This document shows positions 33,757 to 41,190 of a DNA stretch of 44,937 nt, piece after piece. The notes beneath the pieces are model-generated. The model was not told where the DNA came from. It searched no databases and saw nothing but the letters and a program-made list of their open reading frames with translations. Numbering within the stretch: the stretch's first letter is position 1; each line of letters starts with the position of its first letter. The DNA is from Stenotrophomonas pictorum JCM 9942 (lineage in GTDB: Bacteria > Pseudomonadota > Gammaproteobacteria > Xanthomonadales > Xanthomonadaceae): contig NZ_BAZI01000003.1 in the NCBI RefSeq assembly GCF_001310775.1, forward strand, positions 1 to 44,937. Reading direction: 5' to 3'. A program made the translations under genes and the position numbers.

Positions 33757-33885
33757 CTACTTAGCGCCGATCTTGCGCGGCTTCGGGAATGCATCCTTCG
33801 CCATCATGCGATAGACCGTTGCGGTGCTCAGGCCGGCGCAGAGCTTCACCTCTTTCAGCGGCAGTAGCGCGATTTCCTCAGCCAT
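33757..33885 (-). CDS. alpA: AlpA-family transcriptional regulator/excisionase-like protein, ended early by an in-frame TAG
   Basis: The 42-residue product reads EEIALLPLKEVKLCAGLSTA then TVYRMMAKDAFPKPRKIGAK, the MerR-like helix-turn-helix of AlpA proteins, which act as excision directionality factors or activators in phage-derived islands. The ATG at 33885 follows AAGGAGAG. Typical members are about 65-75 residues. Here a TAG (33757-33759) follows Lys42, and the same frame continues LWFSPEIDASILAIAAG to a TGA at 33652-33654, for 77 residues if the TAG were read. The TAG replaces what is commonly Ser or Ala in this family, so the gene is either newly truncated or a sequence error. Confidence 0.78.
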   Translation of the reverse strand: MAEEIALLPLKEVKLCAGLSTATVYRMMAKDAFPKPRKIGAK

Positions 33886-34058
33886 GACTCTCTCCTTCCA
33901 GCGCCTCCCGGGGGGCTCTCCATTCGTTGATTCATGTGTTCGTTCTCGGCGCGCAGCCGGATGATCTCGTTGGCCGCGGTGGCCAGCTGCTCGCGCAGTG
34001 GGTCCTTGGGCGGCTGCTTCATGCGCTTGGCTGGCTTGGTGAAGAGCTGCCGGTTCAT
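33855..34058 (-). CDS. small coiled-coil protein of the tRNA-Ser-linked element
   Basis: This 67-residue reading starts MNRQLFTKPAKRMKQPPKDP and contains a short predicted coiled coil, LATAANEIIRLRAENEHMNQ, then a Gly/Arg-rich end that overlaps the start of alpA by 31 nt. Its ATG overlaps the stop of the preceding small gene (ATGA). I do not recognise a family; such short phage- or island-type proteins are common in xanthomonad islands. The overlapping starts are the main support for reality. Confidence 0.5.
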   Translation of the reverse strand: MNRQLFTKPAKRMKQPPKDPLREQLATAANEIIRLRAENEHMNQRMESPPGGAGRRESWLRKSRYCR

Positions 34059-34240
34059 GGGAACAGCTCCATCTGCGGCGGCTGTCCCGCCTCGGGCGCC
34101 AGAGCTGCCGACGACTGCGCGGCCCGGCGGCGAGCGCTCTGTGCATGGCGGAACGAGAACCAGAAGCCATGGCCATGCCGGCGTGCAAGGCAGTCGGCGA
34201 GGAACGCACGGGCGGTGGGCTTTGCTTGGTCTGCACTCAT
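34055..34240 (-). CDS. small hypothetical protein of the tRNA-Ser-linked element
   Basis: A 61-residue reading from ATG 34240: MSADQAKPTARAFLADCLAR, then RRHGHGFWFSFRHAQSARRR and a Pro-containing end QPPQMELFP. Both ends overlap neighbours by ATGA, so this is the middle of a translationally coupled chain. The end ELFP and the small basic character recall short phage proteins, but no function can be assigned. Confidence 0.5.
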   Translation of the reverse strand: MSADQAKPTARAFLADCLARRHGHGFWFSFRHAQSARRRAAQSSAALAPEAGQPPQMELFP

Positions 34241-34526
34241 GCCGCATGCCTCGGCTGCGGCCGCACGGGCCCGAACCAAAGCGCGGCAGCGTTGTTGATC
34301 TGGACCTTCTCGGGGTCAGGTGGCAGGGCGGGCAGGGAGCGCGGAGCCGGCGCCGGTCGTTCACGCACACAGTGCAGATCGAGTCGCGGCCACGGCTGCC
34401 GGCCTTGGGGTTGCCTGCTCTGGTCGCGGGCGCTGGTAGGAGTTGCAGTTGCGCATCGGACACTCCCGCGCCGTGGCTGGTGGGGTGCTTGTGGTGCCAG
34501 TGAGTCTGCGTGTAGTCGATGTGCAC
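34237..34526 (-). CDS. hypothetical protein of the tRNA-Ser-linked element, frameshifted near 34364
   Basis: From GTG 34526 the frame reads VHIDYTQTHWHHKHPTSHGA, GVSDAQLQLLPAPATRAGNP, and SICTVCVN, then becomes Arg-rich nonsense. If one base is added within AACGACC the other frame supplies RPAPAPRSLPALPPDPEKVQ and NNAAALWFGPVRPQPRHAA, ending at 34237 with an ATGA overlap onto the next gene. The total would be 96 residues. The two Cys in CTVC may bind metal, but this is only a hint. Function unknown. Alternative: the second frame alone starting at 34548. Confidence 0.45.
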
Positions 34527-34574
34527 TGACTCGTCTGGAACGGGCCACAGAACCCGGGCTTCTGGTGTGTGCGG

Positions 34575-34905
34575 CTAGGCTTTCAGGGTCTGCATACTGC
34601 GCTCACCCTTGTCGTCGTCAATCTTCGTCTCCACCTCGACATCGATAGGGGTTGTGGAGTTGGGCTGCCAGCGGCTCACGCCCCCCCACTTCAGTGCTGG
34701 TGGCCTGCATGGCGGCACTGAGTGCTGCCAGCATGTCTCTGCGCTCTTCATGCGTCGTGCGCTTAGCGTCGTTGGCATATTCTGGCCCGAGCCTATCGCG
34801 TCCAGTGAGCGCCATCTGCGCTCGTTCGACCATTGCGTCGGTAGTCACGGTGCTGCCGCCCTTTGAGCTGGTGTCGATCAGGGCGAGTTCACGCAGCTCC
34901 TGCAC
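34575..34905 (-). CDS. hypothetical protein of the tRNA-Ser-linked element, frameshifted at a C7/G7 tract
   Basis: From a GTG at 34905 the frame reads MQELRELALIDTSSKGGSTV, contains ERAQMALTGRDRLGPEYAND and THEERRDMLAALSAAMQATS. At the seven-G run (34681-34687 as C on the plus strand) it passes to a frame with little sense; removing one G gives TEVGGVSRWQPNSTTPIDVE and VETKIDDDKGERSMQTLKA, about 109 residues. The acidic-basic tail is well formed. No family recognised. No clear ribosome site precedes the start. Confidence 0.45.
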
Positions 34906-35260
34906 AATAACTATGGAGGTTCCGCGCGCAGTCGTTTTTGGGTGACAGTCATTGCTGCCGGCGCGGCCTTGGAGAGAGCGCTGTCCACTCGGCTCGGCAC
35001 GCTGCGTCGGATGCCGATCCGCTTCCTGTTGTGCTTGGACAATGGTGTGGGGTTCTGGTCACTGTCACTACGCCGGGCCGGAAGACGGTTGCTGGGTGCG
35101 GCAAGAATTCATCGCGCCGTGCTGTCTGCGGTGGGGCGGGATTGTGGGGCGTGTCATGCGCGCGTTGTCTTGGGTTGCATAGAGGCGATCGGGGCATTAT
35201 CCTGCGGCTTCCGTGCAGCAGTTTGATCTGCGCTTGTGCAATGGTGGATAGCGCGCATGC
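34906..35260. other. non-coding stretch at the right side of the element
   Basis: No convincing gene on either strand. Short reading frames exist on both but lack ribosome sites and recognisable sequence. It may hold the promoter of the minus-strand small-gene chain and a decayed boundary of the element; no copy of the tRNA-Ser 3' end (an attachment-site repeat) was found. Confidence 0.5.
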
Positions 35261-35261
35261 A

Positions 35262-35292
35262 AAAACAGCAGGCTATGCCTGCTGTTTTCATA
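35262..35292 (-). terminator. terminator of the tRNA-Arg pair
   Basis: GAAAACAGCAGGC, ATAG loop region, CCTGCTGTTTTTG on the minus strand, with a 5-nt T run, directly after the CCA end of the distal tRNA-Arg. Confidence 0.85.
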
Positions 35293-35298
35293 ATGTAA

Positions 35299-35375
35299 TG
35301 GTGCGCCCGGAGAGATTCGAACTCCCGACCGCCTGGTTCGTAGCCAGGTACTCTATCCAACTGAGCTACGGGCGC
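35299..35375 (-). tRNA. tRNA-Arg (ACG), distal copy
   Basis: Acceptor GCGCCCG pairs with CGGGCGC; anticodon loop CTACGAA gives ACG; encoded CCA at 35299-35301. The D-arm, anticodon and T-arm are identical to the neighbouring copy. Confidence 0.97.
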
Positions 35376-35427
35376 GCTTTACATTATTCTGGTTTGAAGC
35401 TGCGGAAGCTGGTTCCGATTTCTGACG

Positions 35428-35504
35428 TGGTGGGCCCGGAGAGATTCGAACTCCCGACCGCCTGGTTCGTAGCCAGGTACTCTATCCAACTGAGCTACGG
35501 GCCC
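35428..35504 (-). tRNA. tRNA-Arg (ACG), proximal copy
   Basis: Same body as the distal copy but with acceptor GGGCCCG/CGGGCCC. The base pair at position 2-71 is swapped from C-G to G-C. Encoded CCA at 35428-35430. The two copies are 52 nt apart. Confidence 0.97.
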
Positions 35505-35566
35505 GTCGTCAGGAGCGAGATTATGCGGATATGCTGCGTGTGCGTCAATGCTTTTGTGAAATTTTC

Positions 35567-36407
35567 TTAATCATTGTGACGGAGCAGGGTGGCGGCGACC
35601 TGTTGCGGTGTTTTCATCCAGTGGAAGTGATCTGCCCTGGTGCCCAGTTGCTGTGATGACAGCACATGCAGCATGGGCTTGGATGCGGGCATCTTCGCCA
35701 GCAGCTGCTGCATCGAACCGGCAGGAGCCAGCCAGTCACGATTGAAGACGATCGCCGAGACCGGGGTCGAGACGGTGCGCATGCCCGCTTCCAGGTCGTT
35801 GGCCAGATCGCGCGCGGCGTAGTGGTTGCTCAGGCCGACGCGCGCCCAGTCATGGATCAGACCGCGTGCCTCGGTGCCGCCGAAGCCGACCCGGCGGCCG
35901 GGCAGTGCGCCCAGGCGCTGCGCCAACCATGGCAGGAACCGATAGGCCAATGGCAGCAGGTAGCGGCGCGGTGCGGGAAAGCTGCGCCACCACGGTGTGC
36001 CGCTGGCGATGAGCACAGTGCATCCAGATCTCCGGTGCGCAGCCCGGCGTAACAGCAGCCCAGTTGGCCGCCGAGGCTGTGTCCACCCAGGCGGAATGGG
36101 CGGCCGGGGATTGTGGCGTAAATGGCGGCCTCGGCCGCCGGCAGATCGTACTGCAACAGTTCTTTATAGCCCCAGTCATGATGGCGATTCGGGCGAAGGC
36201 TGCTGCTGCCATTGCCGCGCCATTCGTGCAGAAATACGGCAATGCCCTTGGCAGCCAGGGCGTCGGCGAAGGCTGGTAGTGGCGTGCGGCGATGCCGAGG
36301 GCAGGCAACCACAGCAGGCTGGCCGTTGCCTGCTCGGGTACATGGCTCAGCAGCTCGAACTGGTGTCCGTCGGCGCTGGTGATGGACACTCGCGCTGTAG
36401 CGTTCAT
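35567..36407 (-). CDS. alpha/beta-fold hydrolase, two frameshifts (near 36275 and 36021)
   Basis: Three pieces join into about 280 residues. The first (ATG 36407) has ARVSITSADGHQFELLSHVP and LLWLPALGIAARHY. One C restored near 36275 continues with PAFADALAAKGIAVFLHEWR, GNGSSS, YKELLQYDLPAAE and the nucleophile elbow RLGGHSLGGQLG (Ser). A second base near 36021 leads to VLIASGTPWWRSFPAPRRYL, GFGGTEARGLIHDWARVGLS and the C-terminal HFHWMKTPQQVAATLL, in which His is the likely catalytic base. The family resembles the DUF/YheT-like serine hydrolases, substrate unknown. The start overlaps the thiD stop by 4 nt (ATGA). Confidence 0.82.
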
Positions 36408-37213
36408 GCCGTGCGCGCGGCGCCGAAGTGATCGAGCACCATGACTTCGCTGTGGCCGGGCCGATAGCCGCCCTGCAGGCCGCGCGCGATGTAGTCGATT
36501 GCCGCTTCGCAGGCGTTGGGCATCGACAGGCCGCAGCACAGTTGCGCGGCGATGGACGAGGCCAGTGTGCAGCCGGTGCCATGGGCATCGACCGGCAGTC
36601 GCGCATGGCTGAATTCTTCGCGGGTGACGCCATCGAAGTAGCGATCGATGACGCGGTTGCCTTCAAACAGGTGCCCACCTTTGAGCAGGACCGCGCTGGC
36701 GCCCATGCCGATCAGTGCATCAGCCGCATCATCGGCGTCGGCGGCGTTGTTGATGCGCCGGCCAAGCAGCAGCTCGGCTTCGGGCGTATTGGGGGTGATC
36801 AGTGTCGCCAATGGCAACAGGCGTTCGCGCAGGGCTTGCAAGGCGCTGTCTTGCAGCAGCCTGGCACCACTGGTGGCGATCATGACCGGATCGAGCACGA
36901 CCTGTGGCGGGCGACGTTGTTCCAGTATGCCGGCAACGAGATGGATGACCTCGGCGTTGGCCAGCATGCCCAGTTTGACTGCATGGATGTCGAAGTCGTC
37001 GAAACAGGCATCGATCTGTGCCTGCAGGAAATCCAGTGGCGGGACATGCACGGCGGTAACGCCGCGGGTGTTCTGTGCGGTGAGTGCGGCGATGGCGGAG
37101 AGGCCGTGTACGCGATGCGCGGCGAAGGCCTTGAGGTCGGCCTGGATGCCTGCGCCGCCGCCGGAGTCGGAGCCGGCGATGGTCAGGGCGGAGAACGGCG
37201 TTGAAGGGCTCAT
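36404..37213 (-). CDS. thiD: bifunctional hydroxymethylpyrimidine kinase/phosphomethylpyrimidine kinase
   Basis: ThiD phosphorylates HMP and HMP-P in thiamine synthesis. The 269-residue protein (ATG 37213, [20 protein letters not shown]) has the ribokinase-like signatures [66 protein letters not shown], and the C-terminal [20 protein letters not shown] with the catalytic Asp. Reading frames that extend upstream past 37213 are not conserved. No TPP riboswitch was seen in the 35-nt gap to the DUF1275 gene. Confidence 0.95.
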   Translation of the reverse strand: MSPSTPFSALTIAGSDSGGGAGIQADLKAFAAHRVHGLSAIAALTAQNTRGVTAVHVPPLDFLQAQIDACFDDFDIHAVKLGMLANAEVIHLVAGILEQRRPPQVVLDPVMIATSGARLLQDSALQALRERLLPLATLITPNTPEAELLLGRRINNAADADDAADALIGMGASAVLLKGGHLFEGNRVIDRYFDGVTREEFSHARLPVDAHGTGCTLASSIAAQLCCGLSMPNACEAAIDYIARGLQGGYRPGHSEVMVLDHFGAARTA

Positions 37214-37248
37214 GCGCACGATTGTGCAATGTTTGCGGAAAACATGTC

Positions 37249-37920
37249 TCAGCCGCGTTGGCGTGTCGTCCATTGGCGATACAGCACATAGCCAATACCG
37301 GTAGCGCCGGTCAGAAGGGCCGGTGCAAGCAGGGCGTCGTACTTCCAGCGCGCAAATAGCCACGCACCTATCACGCCACCACTCAGGAAGCCGCTGATGA
37401 TCAGGCCGCTCAGGGTGAGGCGCCGTATGGGCAGGGGCAGTCCGCGTAGCAGGTGGCCCAGGCCGATGCCGAGATCGGTGAACATGCCGCTCAGATGGGT
37501 GGTGCGTACCACCGCGCCGCTGAACGTGGTGGCCATGGCATTTTGCAGTCCGCAAGCCATTGCCGCTGCCCAGGCGCCCCAGACCTGTTGGTGCTTGAAC
37601 AGTGGAATGGCCAGCAGCAGCAGTGCCGATTCAAGTGCCAGTGCAACCCCGTAGCGCCGCCCGATCTGCAGGGTGCTGTCCTGGATGATCAATCCACTGA
37701 GCATGGCGCCCAGCGAGAACGCGATCAGCAATCCCCACAGGTGCCCGACCTGGCGCCAGTGACCTTGTGCCAGCGCAATGCCCAGCTGGCTGGTGCTGCC
37801 GGTAAGGTGGCTGACAGCCTGGTGTTCAAAGCCCAGAAAGCCGGCCACGTTGACCATGCCGGCCACACAGGACAGCGCGACAGCGCCGATCCAGACCCAC
37901 ACCGGCAGGCGGATTCCCAT
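37249..37920 (-). CDS. DUF1275 family membrane protein (YoaK-like)
   Basis: The 223-residue protein has about six hydrophobic segments: [97 protein letters not shown], and [19 protein letters not shown]. The conserved [13 protein letters not shown] and [19 protein letters not shown] mark DUF1275 (YoaK), of unknown transport or signalling role. It starts 9 nt after the lipoprotein gene's stop and precedes thiD by 35 nt, so it probably belongs to the same minus-strand operon. Confidence 0.88.
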   Translation of the reverse strand: MGIRLPVWVWIGAVALSCVAGMVNVAGFLGFEHQAVSHLTGSTSQLGIALAQGHWRQVGHLWGLLIAFSLGAMLSGLIIQDSTLQIGRRYGVALALESALLLLAIPLFKHQQVWGAWAAAMACGLQNAMATTFSGAVVRTTHLSGMFTDLGIGLGHLLRGLPLPIRRLTLSGLIISGFLSGGVIGAWLFARWKYDALLAPALLTGATGIGYVLYRQWTTRQRG

Positions 37921-37929
37921 GTGGCCGCC

Positions 37930-38430
37930 TCAGGGTGACGGCGGCGGGCCGTTGCGCTCGACGCTGGAGAAGGTGCCGCTCTGCGGATCGTAGACGGCGC
38001 CCCAGAAACTGTCGCCGCCATCGCAGGCGCGTATGGCCTCGCGCGCCGGATCCCTCTTGCTGTGGTCCGGCAGGGTGAACGCGTTGATGTAGATCAGGCG
38101 CTTGCCGCCGGATTCGAAGCCCACGTATTGCCGGCTGGACAGGGCCGGTTCGGCAACCTCCGGCTGCAGGCGTGAGAGCTGGCTTTCCAGGGTCTCGATA
38201 TCGGCGCGGCTGGGGGCCCAGTAACCGCTAATGGCGCCGGCATGTTTGGCGGGGCTGTCACGCGAGCAGGTGTCCAGCACCTCCGCGGCGATCACCGGCC
38301 GGGTCACCACCCAGGACTGTCCGGCCTTGATCGCTGTGGGCACGACAGCGCCCGGTTTCACGTTGGAAGGAGTACATGCGGCCAGTGCGAGAGCGGCGCA
38401 GGCCGACAGCAGGACGTGCAGGTGTTTCAC
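37930..38430 (-). CDS. hypothetical lipoprotein
   Basis: A 166-residue protein starting with GTG (38430), preceded by GGAGG at good spacing and overlapping the phoH stop by 2 nt. The signal KHLHVLLSACAALALAAC ends in a lipobox with Cys near residue 19. The mature part has no recognised domain; notable are ETLESQLSRLQPEVAEPALS, GGKRLIYINAFTLPDHSKRD and DGGDSFWGAVYDPQSGTFSS. The two remaining Cys residues (in EVLDTCSRD and RACDGGD) could form a disulfide in the periplasm. Confidence 0.8.
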   Translation of the reverse strand: MKHLHVLLSACAALALAACTPSNVKPGAVVPTAIKAGQSWVVTRPVIAAEVLDTCSRDSPAKHAGAISGYWAPSRADIETLESQLSRLQPEVAEPALSSRQYVGFESGGKRLIYINAFTLPDHSKRDPAREAIRACDGGDSFWGAVYDPQSGTFSSVERNGPPPSP

Positions 38431-39830
38431 AGGACCTCCGAGGCATAATCGGCCAGGCGCGAACGCTCGCCCCGACGCAGGGTGATGTGCGCACTGTGCG
38501 GCCAGTTCTTGAAGCGGTCCACCGCATAGGTGAGGCCGGAGGTGGTTTCGGTCAGATACGGTGTATCGATCTGTTCGACATTGCCCAGGCAGACGATCTT
38601 GGTGCCGGGGCCGGCACGGGTGATCAGCGTCTTCATCTGTTTGGGCGTGAGGTTCTGCGCCTCGTCCAAGATCAGGTAGCGCGACAGGAAAGTGCGGCCG
38701 CGCATGAAGTTCAACGAGCGGATCTTGATGCGGCTGGCGAGCAGGTCGTTGGTGGCCGCACGGCCCCATGAGCCGCCGTCCTGGTTGTGGGTGAGCACTT
38801 CCAGATTGTCGGTGAGCGCCCCCATCCAGGGCGTCATCTTTTCTTCCTCGGTGCCCGGCAGGAAGCCGATGTCCTCGCCGACGCTGACCGTGGCGCGGGT
38901 CATGATGATCTCGCGGTAGCGTTGCTGGTCCAGCGTCTGCGCCAGGCCGGCCGCCAGCGCCAGCAGGGTCTTGCCGGTACCGGCGGTGCCGAGCAGGGTC
39001 ACGAAATCGATCTCCGGGTCCATCAACGCGTTGAGCGCGAAATTCTGCTCACGGTTGCGCGCGCTGATGCCCCATACCGAATGCGCGCTGTGGCGGAAAT
39101 CACTGACCAGCGAGAGGATGATGCGACCGTCGCCTTCAACCCGGGTGACCTTGAGTTCGACCTCATCCTCGCCCGGAAGGTAGGCGTACTGGTTGGGGTG
39201 CCAGTCCTCGTCGTCGGCGGCCAGGATCTCGTAGCTGGTACGGCCCTTGTCGCTCCAGCTGCGCAGGTTGTCGCTGTGCTTCTTCCAGAAATCTTCCGGC
39301 AGCTGGGTGGCGCCGGTATAGAGCAGGCTGAAATCGTCCAGCGCGCGGTCGTTCTCGTAATCCTCCGAATCGATGCCGGCGATGGCGGCCTTGATGCGCA
39401 GGTTGATGTCCTTGGAGATGAACACCACCGGCGTATCCGGGTGCTGCTCTCTCAAGACGAGGATCGCGCCGAGGATGGCGTTGTCCGGGATGACCTTGCC
39501 AAAGCTCTTGCCGGCGTCGAAATGGCTGGTCTGGAAGTACAGGCGGCCGGCACTTTGCGCACCGCGCAGCTGCAGGCTCTTTGGGCGGTCCAGTGGCACC
39601 CCGTCCTGCACGCTGCCGATGCCGGCGGCCTCGATCAGCTCGTCCAGGAAACGGCTCACCTGGCGGGCGTTGCGGCTGGCCTCGGTGGTACCCTTCTTGC
39701 TGTTGTCCAGTTCCTCGATCACCTGCATCGGCAGGTAGACATCATGTTCCTCGAATTTGAACAGCGCGGTCGGATCGTGCATCAGCACGTTGGTGTCCAG
39801 CACGTAGATGCGCTTGCCTCGGGTCATCAT
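38427..39830 (-). CDS. phoH: PhoH family protein with N-terminal PIN domain (PhoH2 type)
   Basis: PhoH2 proteins unite a PIN RNase with an ATP-dependent helicase-like PhoH domain and act on RNA. The 467-residue sequence begins TRGKRIYVLDTNVLMHDPTA; the PIN acidic residues are in LDTNVL, VIEELDN and the DKDIN-like SKDINLRIK. A linker leads to the PhoH domain with Walker [41 protein letters not shown], and Walker B YLILDEAQNLTPKQMKTLIT. ATG 39830 was chosen over 39866, ATG 39827 is an alternative. The bcp gene is 78 nt upstream, the lipoprotein gene directly downstream. Confidence 0.92.
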   Translation of the reverse strand: MMTRGKRIYVLDTNVLMHDPTALFKFEEHDVYLPMQVIEELDNSKKGTTEASRNARQVSRFLDELIEAAGIGSVQDGVPLDRPKSLQLRGAQSAGRLYFQTSHFDAGKSFGKVIPDNAILGAILVLREQHPDTPVVFISKDINLRIKAAIAGIDSEDYENDRALDDFSLLYTGATQLPEDFWKKHSDNLRSWSDKGRTSYEILAADDEDWHPNQYAYLPGEDEVELKVTRVEGDGRIILSLVSDFRHSAHSVWGISARNREQNFALNALMDPEIDFVTLLGTAGTGKTLLALAAGLAQTLDQQRYREIIMTRATVSVGEDIGFLPGTEEEKMTPWMGALTDNLEVLTHNQDGGSWGRAATNDLLASRIKIRSLNFMRGRTFLSRYLILDEAQNLTPKQMKTLITRAGPGTKIVCLGNVEQIDTPYLTETTSGLTYAVDRFKNWPHSAHITLRRGERSRLADYASEVL

Positions 39831-39908
39831 CGATTCCTGGTGGCGGGCAGGGTCACACCATCGCACCTGCGGGGCAGGGCGATGGGGCGGGTGGGGACGG
39901 CAGGTGGC

Positions 39909-40388
39909 TCACTTGCTCGGGGCGGCCTTCAGGGCTTCAAGTACGGCATCGGCATGGCCGGCGACCTTGACCTTGCGCCATTCCTGCACCAGCGTGCTGT
40001 CGGGCGAGATCAGGAAGGTGCTGCGTTCGATCCCGCGCACCTGCTTGCCGTACATGTTCTTCATCCTGATCACGTCGAAGGCGCTGCACAGCGCTTCATC
40101 GCTGTCGCTGATCAGCGGGAAATCGAATCCCTGCTTGGCGCAGAAGTTGTCGTGTGACTTCACCGAGTCGCGCGAGACGCCGAATACACGGGCGCCGGCC
40201 TGCTTGAACTGGGGCAGCAGGGCGTTGAAATCAAGGCCTTCGGTAGTGCAGCCCGGGGTACTGTCCTTCGGGTAGAAGTACAGCACCAGCCAGTGGCCGC
40301 ACTGCTCGCGCAGAGTGGTGGTCGTGCCGCCGGACAGTGCCAGCGGAAGATCGAGGGTGATGCTGTCCAGGGTATCGCCGATGTTCAT
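39909..40388 (-). CDS. bcp: thioredoxin-dependent peroxiredoxin BCP
   Basis: BCP reduces hydrogen and organic peroxides with electrons from thioredoxin. The 159-residue protein (ATG 40388, preceded by GGAAAGGATCTG) has LVLYFYPKDSTPGCTTEG with peroxidatic Cys47. The second Cys found five residues later in E. coli-type BCP is missing (Leu52), but Cys83 in SHDNFCAKQGFDFPLISDSD matches the resolving Cys of Xanthomonas BCP, so an atypical 2-Cys mechanism is expected. The remaining motif RSTFLISPDSTLVQEWRKVK is canonical. Confidence 0.93.
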   Translation of the reverse strand: MNIGDTLDSITLDLPLALSGGTTTTLREQCGHWLVLYFYPKDSTPGCTTEGLDFNALLPQFKQAGARVFGVSRDSVKSHDNFCAKQGFDFPLISDSDEALCSAFDVIRMKNMYGKQVRGIERSTFLISPDSTLVQEWRKVKVAGHADAVLEALKAAPSK

Positions 40389-40467
40389 CAGATCCTTTCC
40401 GGAGCCTGGGGTGATTCGATTGCAATTGCATGAAACGCCGCGCACCTGTGACGGGCGCGCGAATGGG

Positions 40468-41028
40468 TCAGAACTTCATCGGATCCATGATCGCGTCCAG
40501 GTTGAGGTGGTCGCAGAACTCAAGGAAGTCATCGCGCAGCGCGGCGATATGCATGTTCGCCGGCACGCCGATGGTGATCTGCGCGGAGAACATCTCCGCA
40601 CCGGTCTGCATGGCCTGGTAGCGTGTGCTCTGCAGGTTCTCGATGGTGATGCCCTGGCGGTCGAAGAAATCGGCCAGCTGGAACAGGATGCCCGGCTTGT
40701 CGGCGGCGATGACCTCGACGATATACGGCAGCAGATTGGACTGGACCTGCTTGGCCTCGGTGCGGTACCAGACCAGCTTCATGCTTTCTTCGCGCTCAAG
40801 CCGGGTCAGCATGGCTTCGAGTTTGGCGACCGCGTCCCAGGAGCCGGTCGCCAGCGTGGTCACCGAGACATCACGCCCGACCGTGGACAGGCGGGCATCG
40901 ACCAGGTTGCAGCCACTGTCGGCGATGCGCCGGGTAACGGACAGCAGGGGAGACTCCGGATGCGTCGTATAGGCGTTGATCAGGAGGTGGTTTTCGGTCG
41001 GCAACGGCCGCGGAGTGGTGTCGGTCAA
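40468..41028 (-). CDS. gcvR: glycine cleavage system regulator GcvR-like (two ACT domains)
   Basis: The 186-residue protein has two ACT domains: HLLINAYTTHPESPLLSVTR to VSVTTLATGSWDAVAKLEAM, and YIVEVIAADKPGILFQLADF to MFSAQITIGVPANM. It lacks a DNA-binding domain; GcvR in E. coli represses gcv genes by binding GcvA. I start it at a TTG (41028) that yields LTDTTPRPLPTENHL and follows GGAACC; longer readings to 41139 are not conserved. It is divergent from dapA with a gap of 162 bp, an arrangement usual in this family of organisms. Confidence 0.85.
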   Translation of the reverse strand: MTDTTPRPLPTENHLLINAYTTHPESPLLSVTRRIADSGCNLVDARLSTVGRDVSVTTLATGSWDAVAKLEAMLTRLEREESMKLVWYRTEAKQVQSNLLPYIVEVIAADKPGILFQLADFFDRQGITIENLQSTRYQAMQTGAEMFSAQITIGVPANMHIAALRDDFLEFCDHLNLDAIMDPMKF

Positions 41029-41190
41029 GGTGGTTCCGGTAATGCGTGAGAGGCTGAACGGTGCCGGCGGCGGTCCGTTTACTGGCCTCCAGCATACTTG
41101 CCCCCCCTTTCGACCGGCAAGTAACATGCTTTCGGTCACGAACCTGCCCGCCGGCAGGCCTCTTTACCCCCACAAAGAGCACCGGTTCCC

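Noticed and set aside
34942-35226. 94-codon plus-strand frame at the right side of the element
   Set aside because: No ribosome site or recognised sequence; competing frames of the same length exist on the other strand.
33523-35504. Integrative element attachment repeats of the tRNA 3' ends
   Set aside because: I looked for copies of the tRNA-Ser and tRNA-Arg 3' ends between 33616 and 35298 and beyond and found none other than the paired tRNA-Arg genes themselves.
37214-37248. TPP riboswitch before thiD
   Set aside because: The gap is only 35 nt and has no THI-box-like sequence.
37214-37555. Upstream extension of thiD
   Set aside because: It covers the 3' end of the DUF1275 gene, has no conserved sequence, and ATG 37213 gives the family's normal start.
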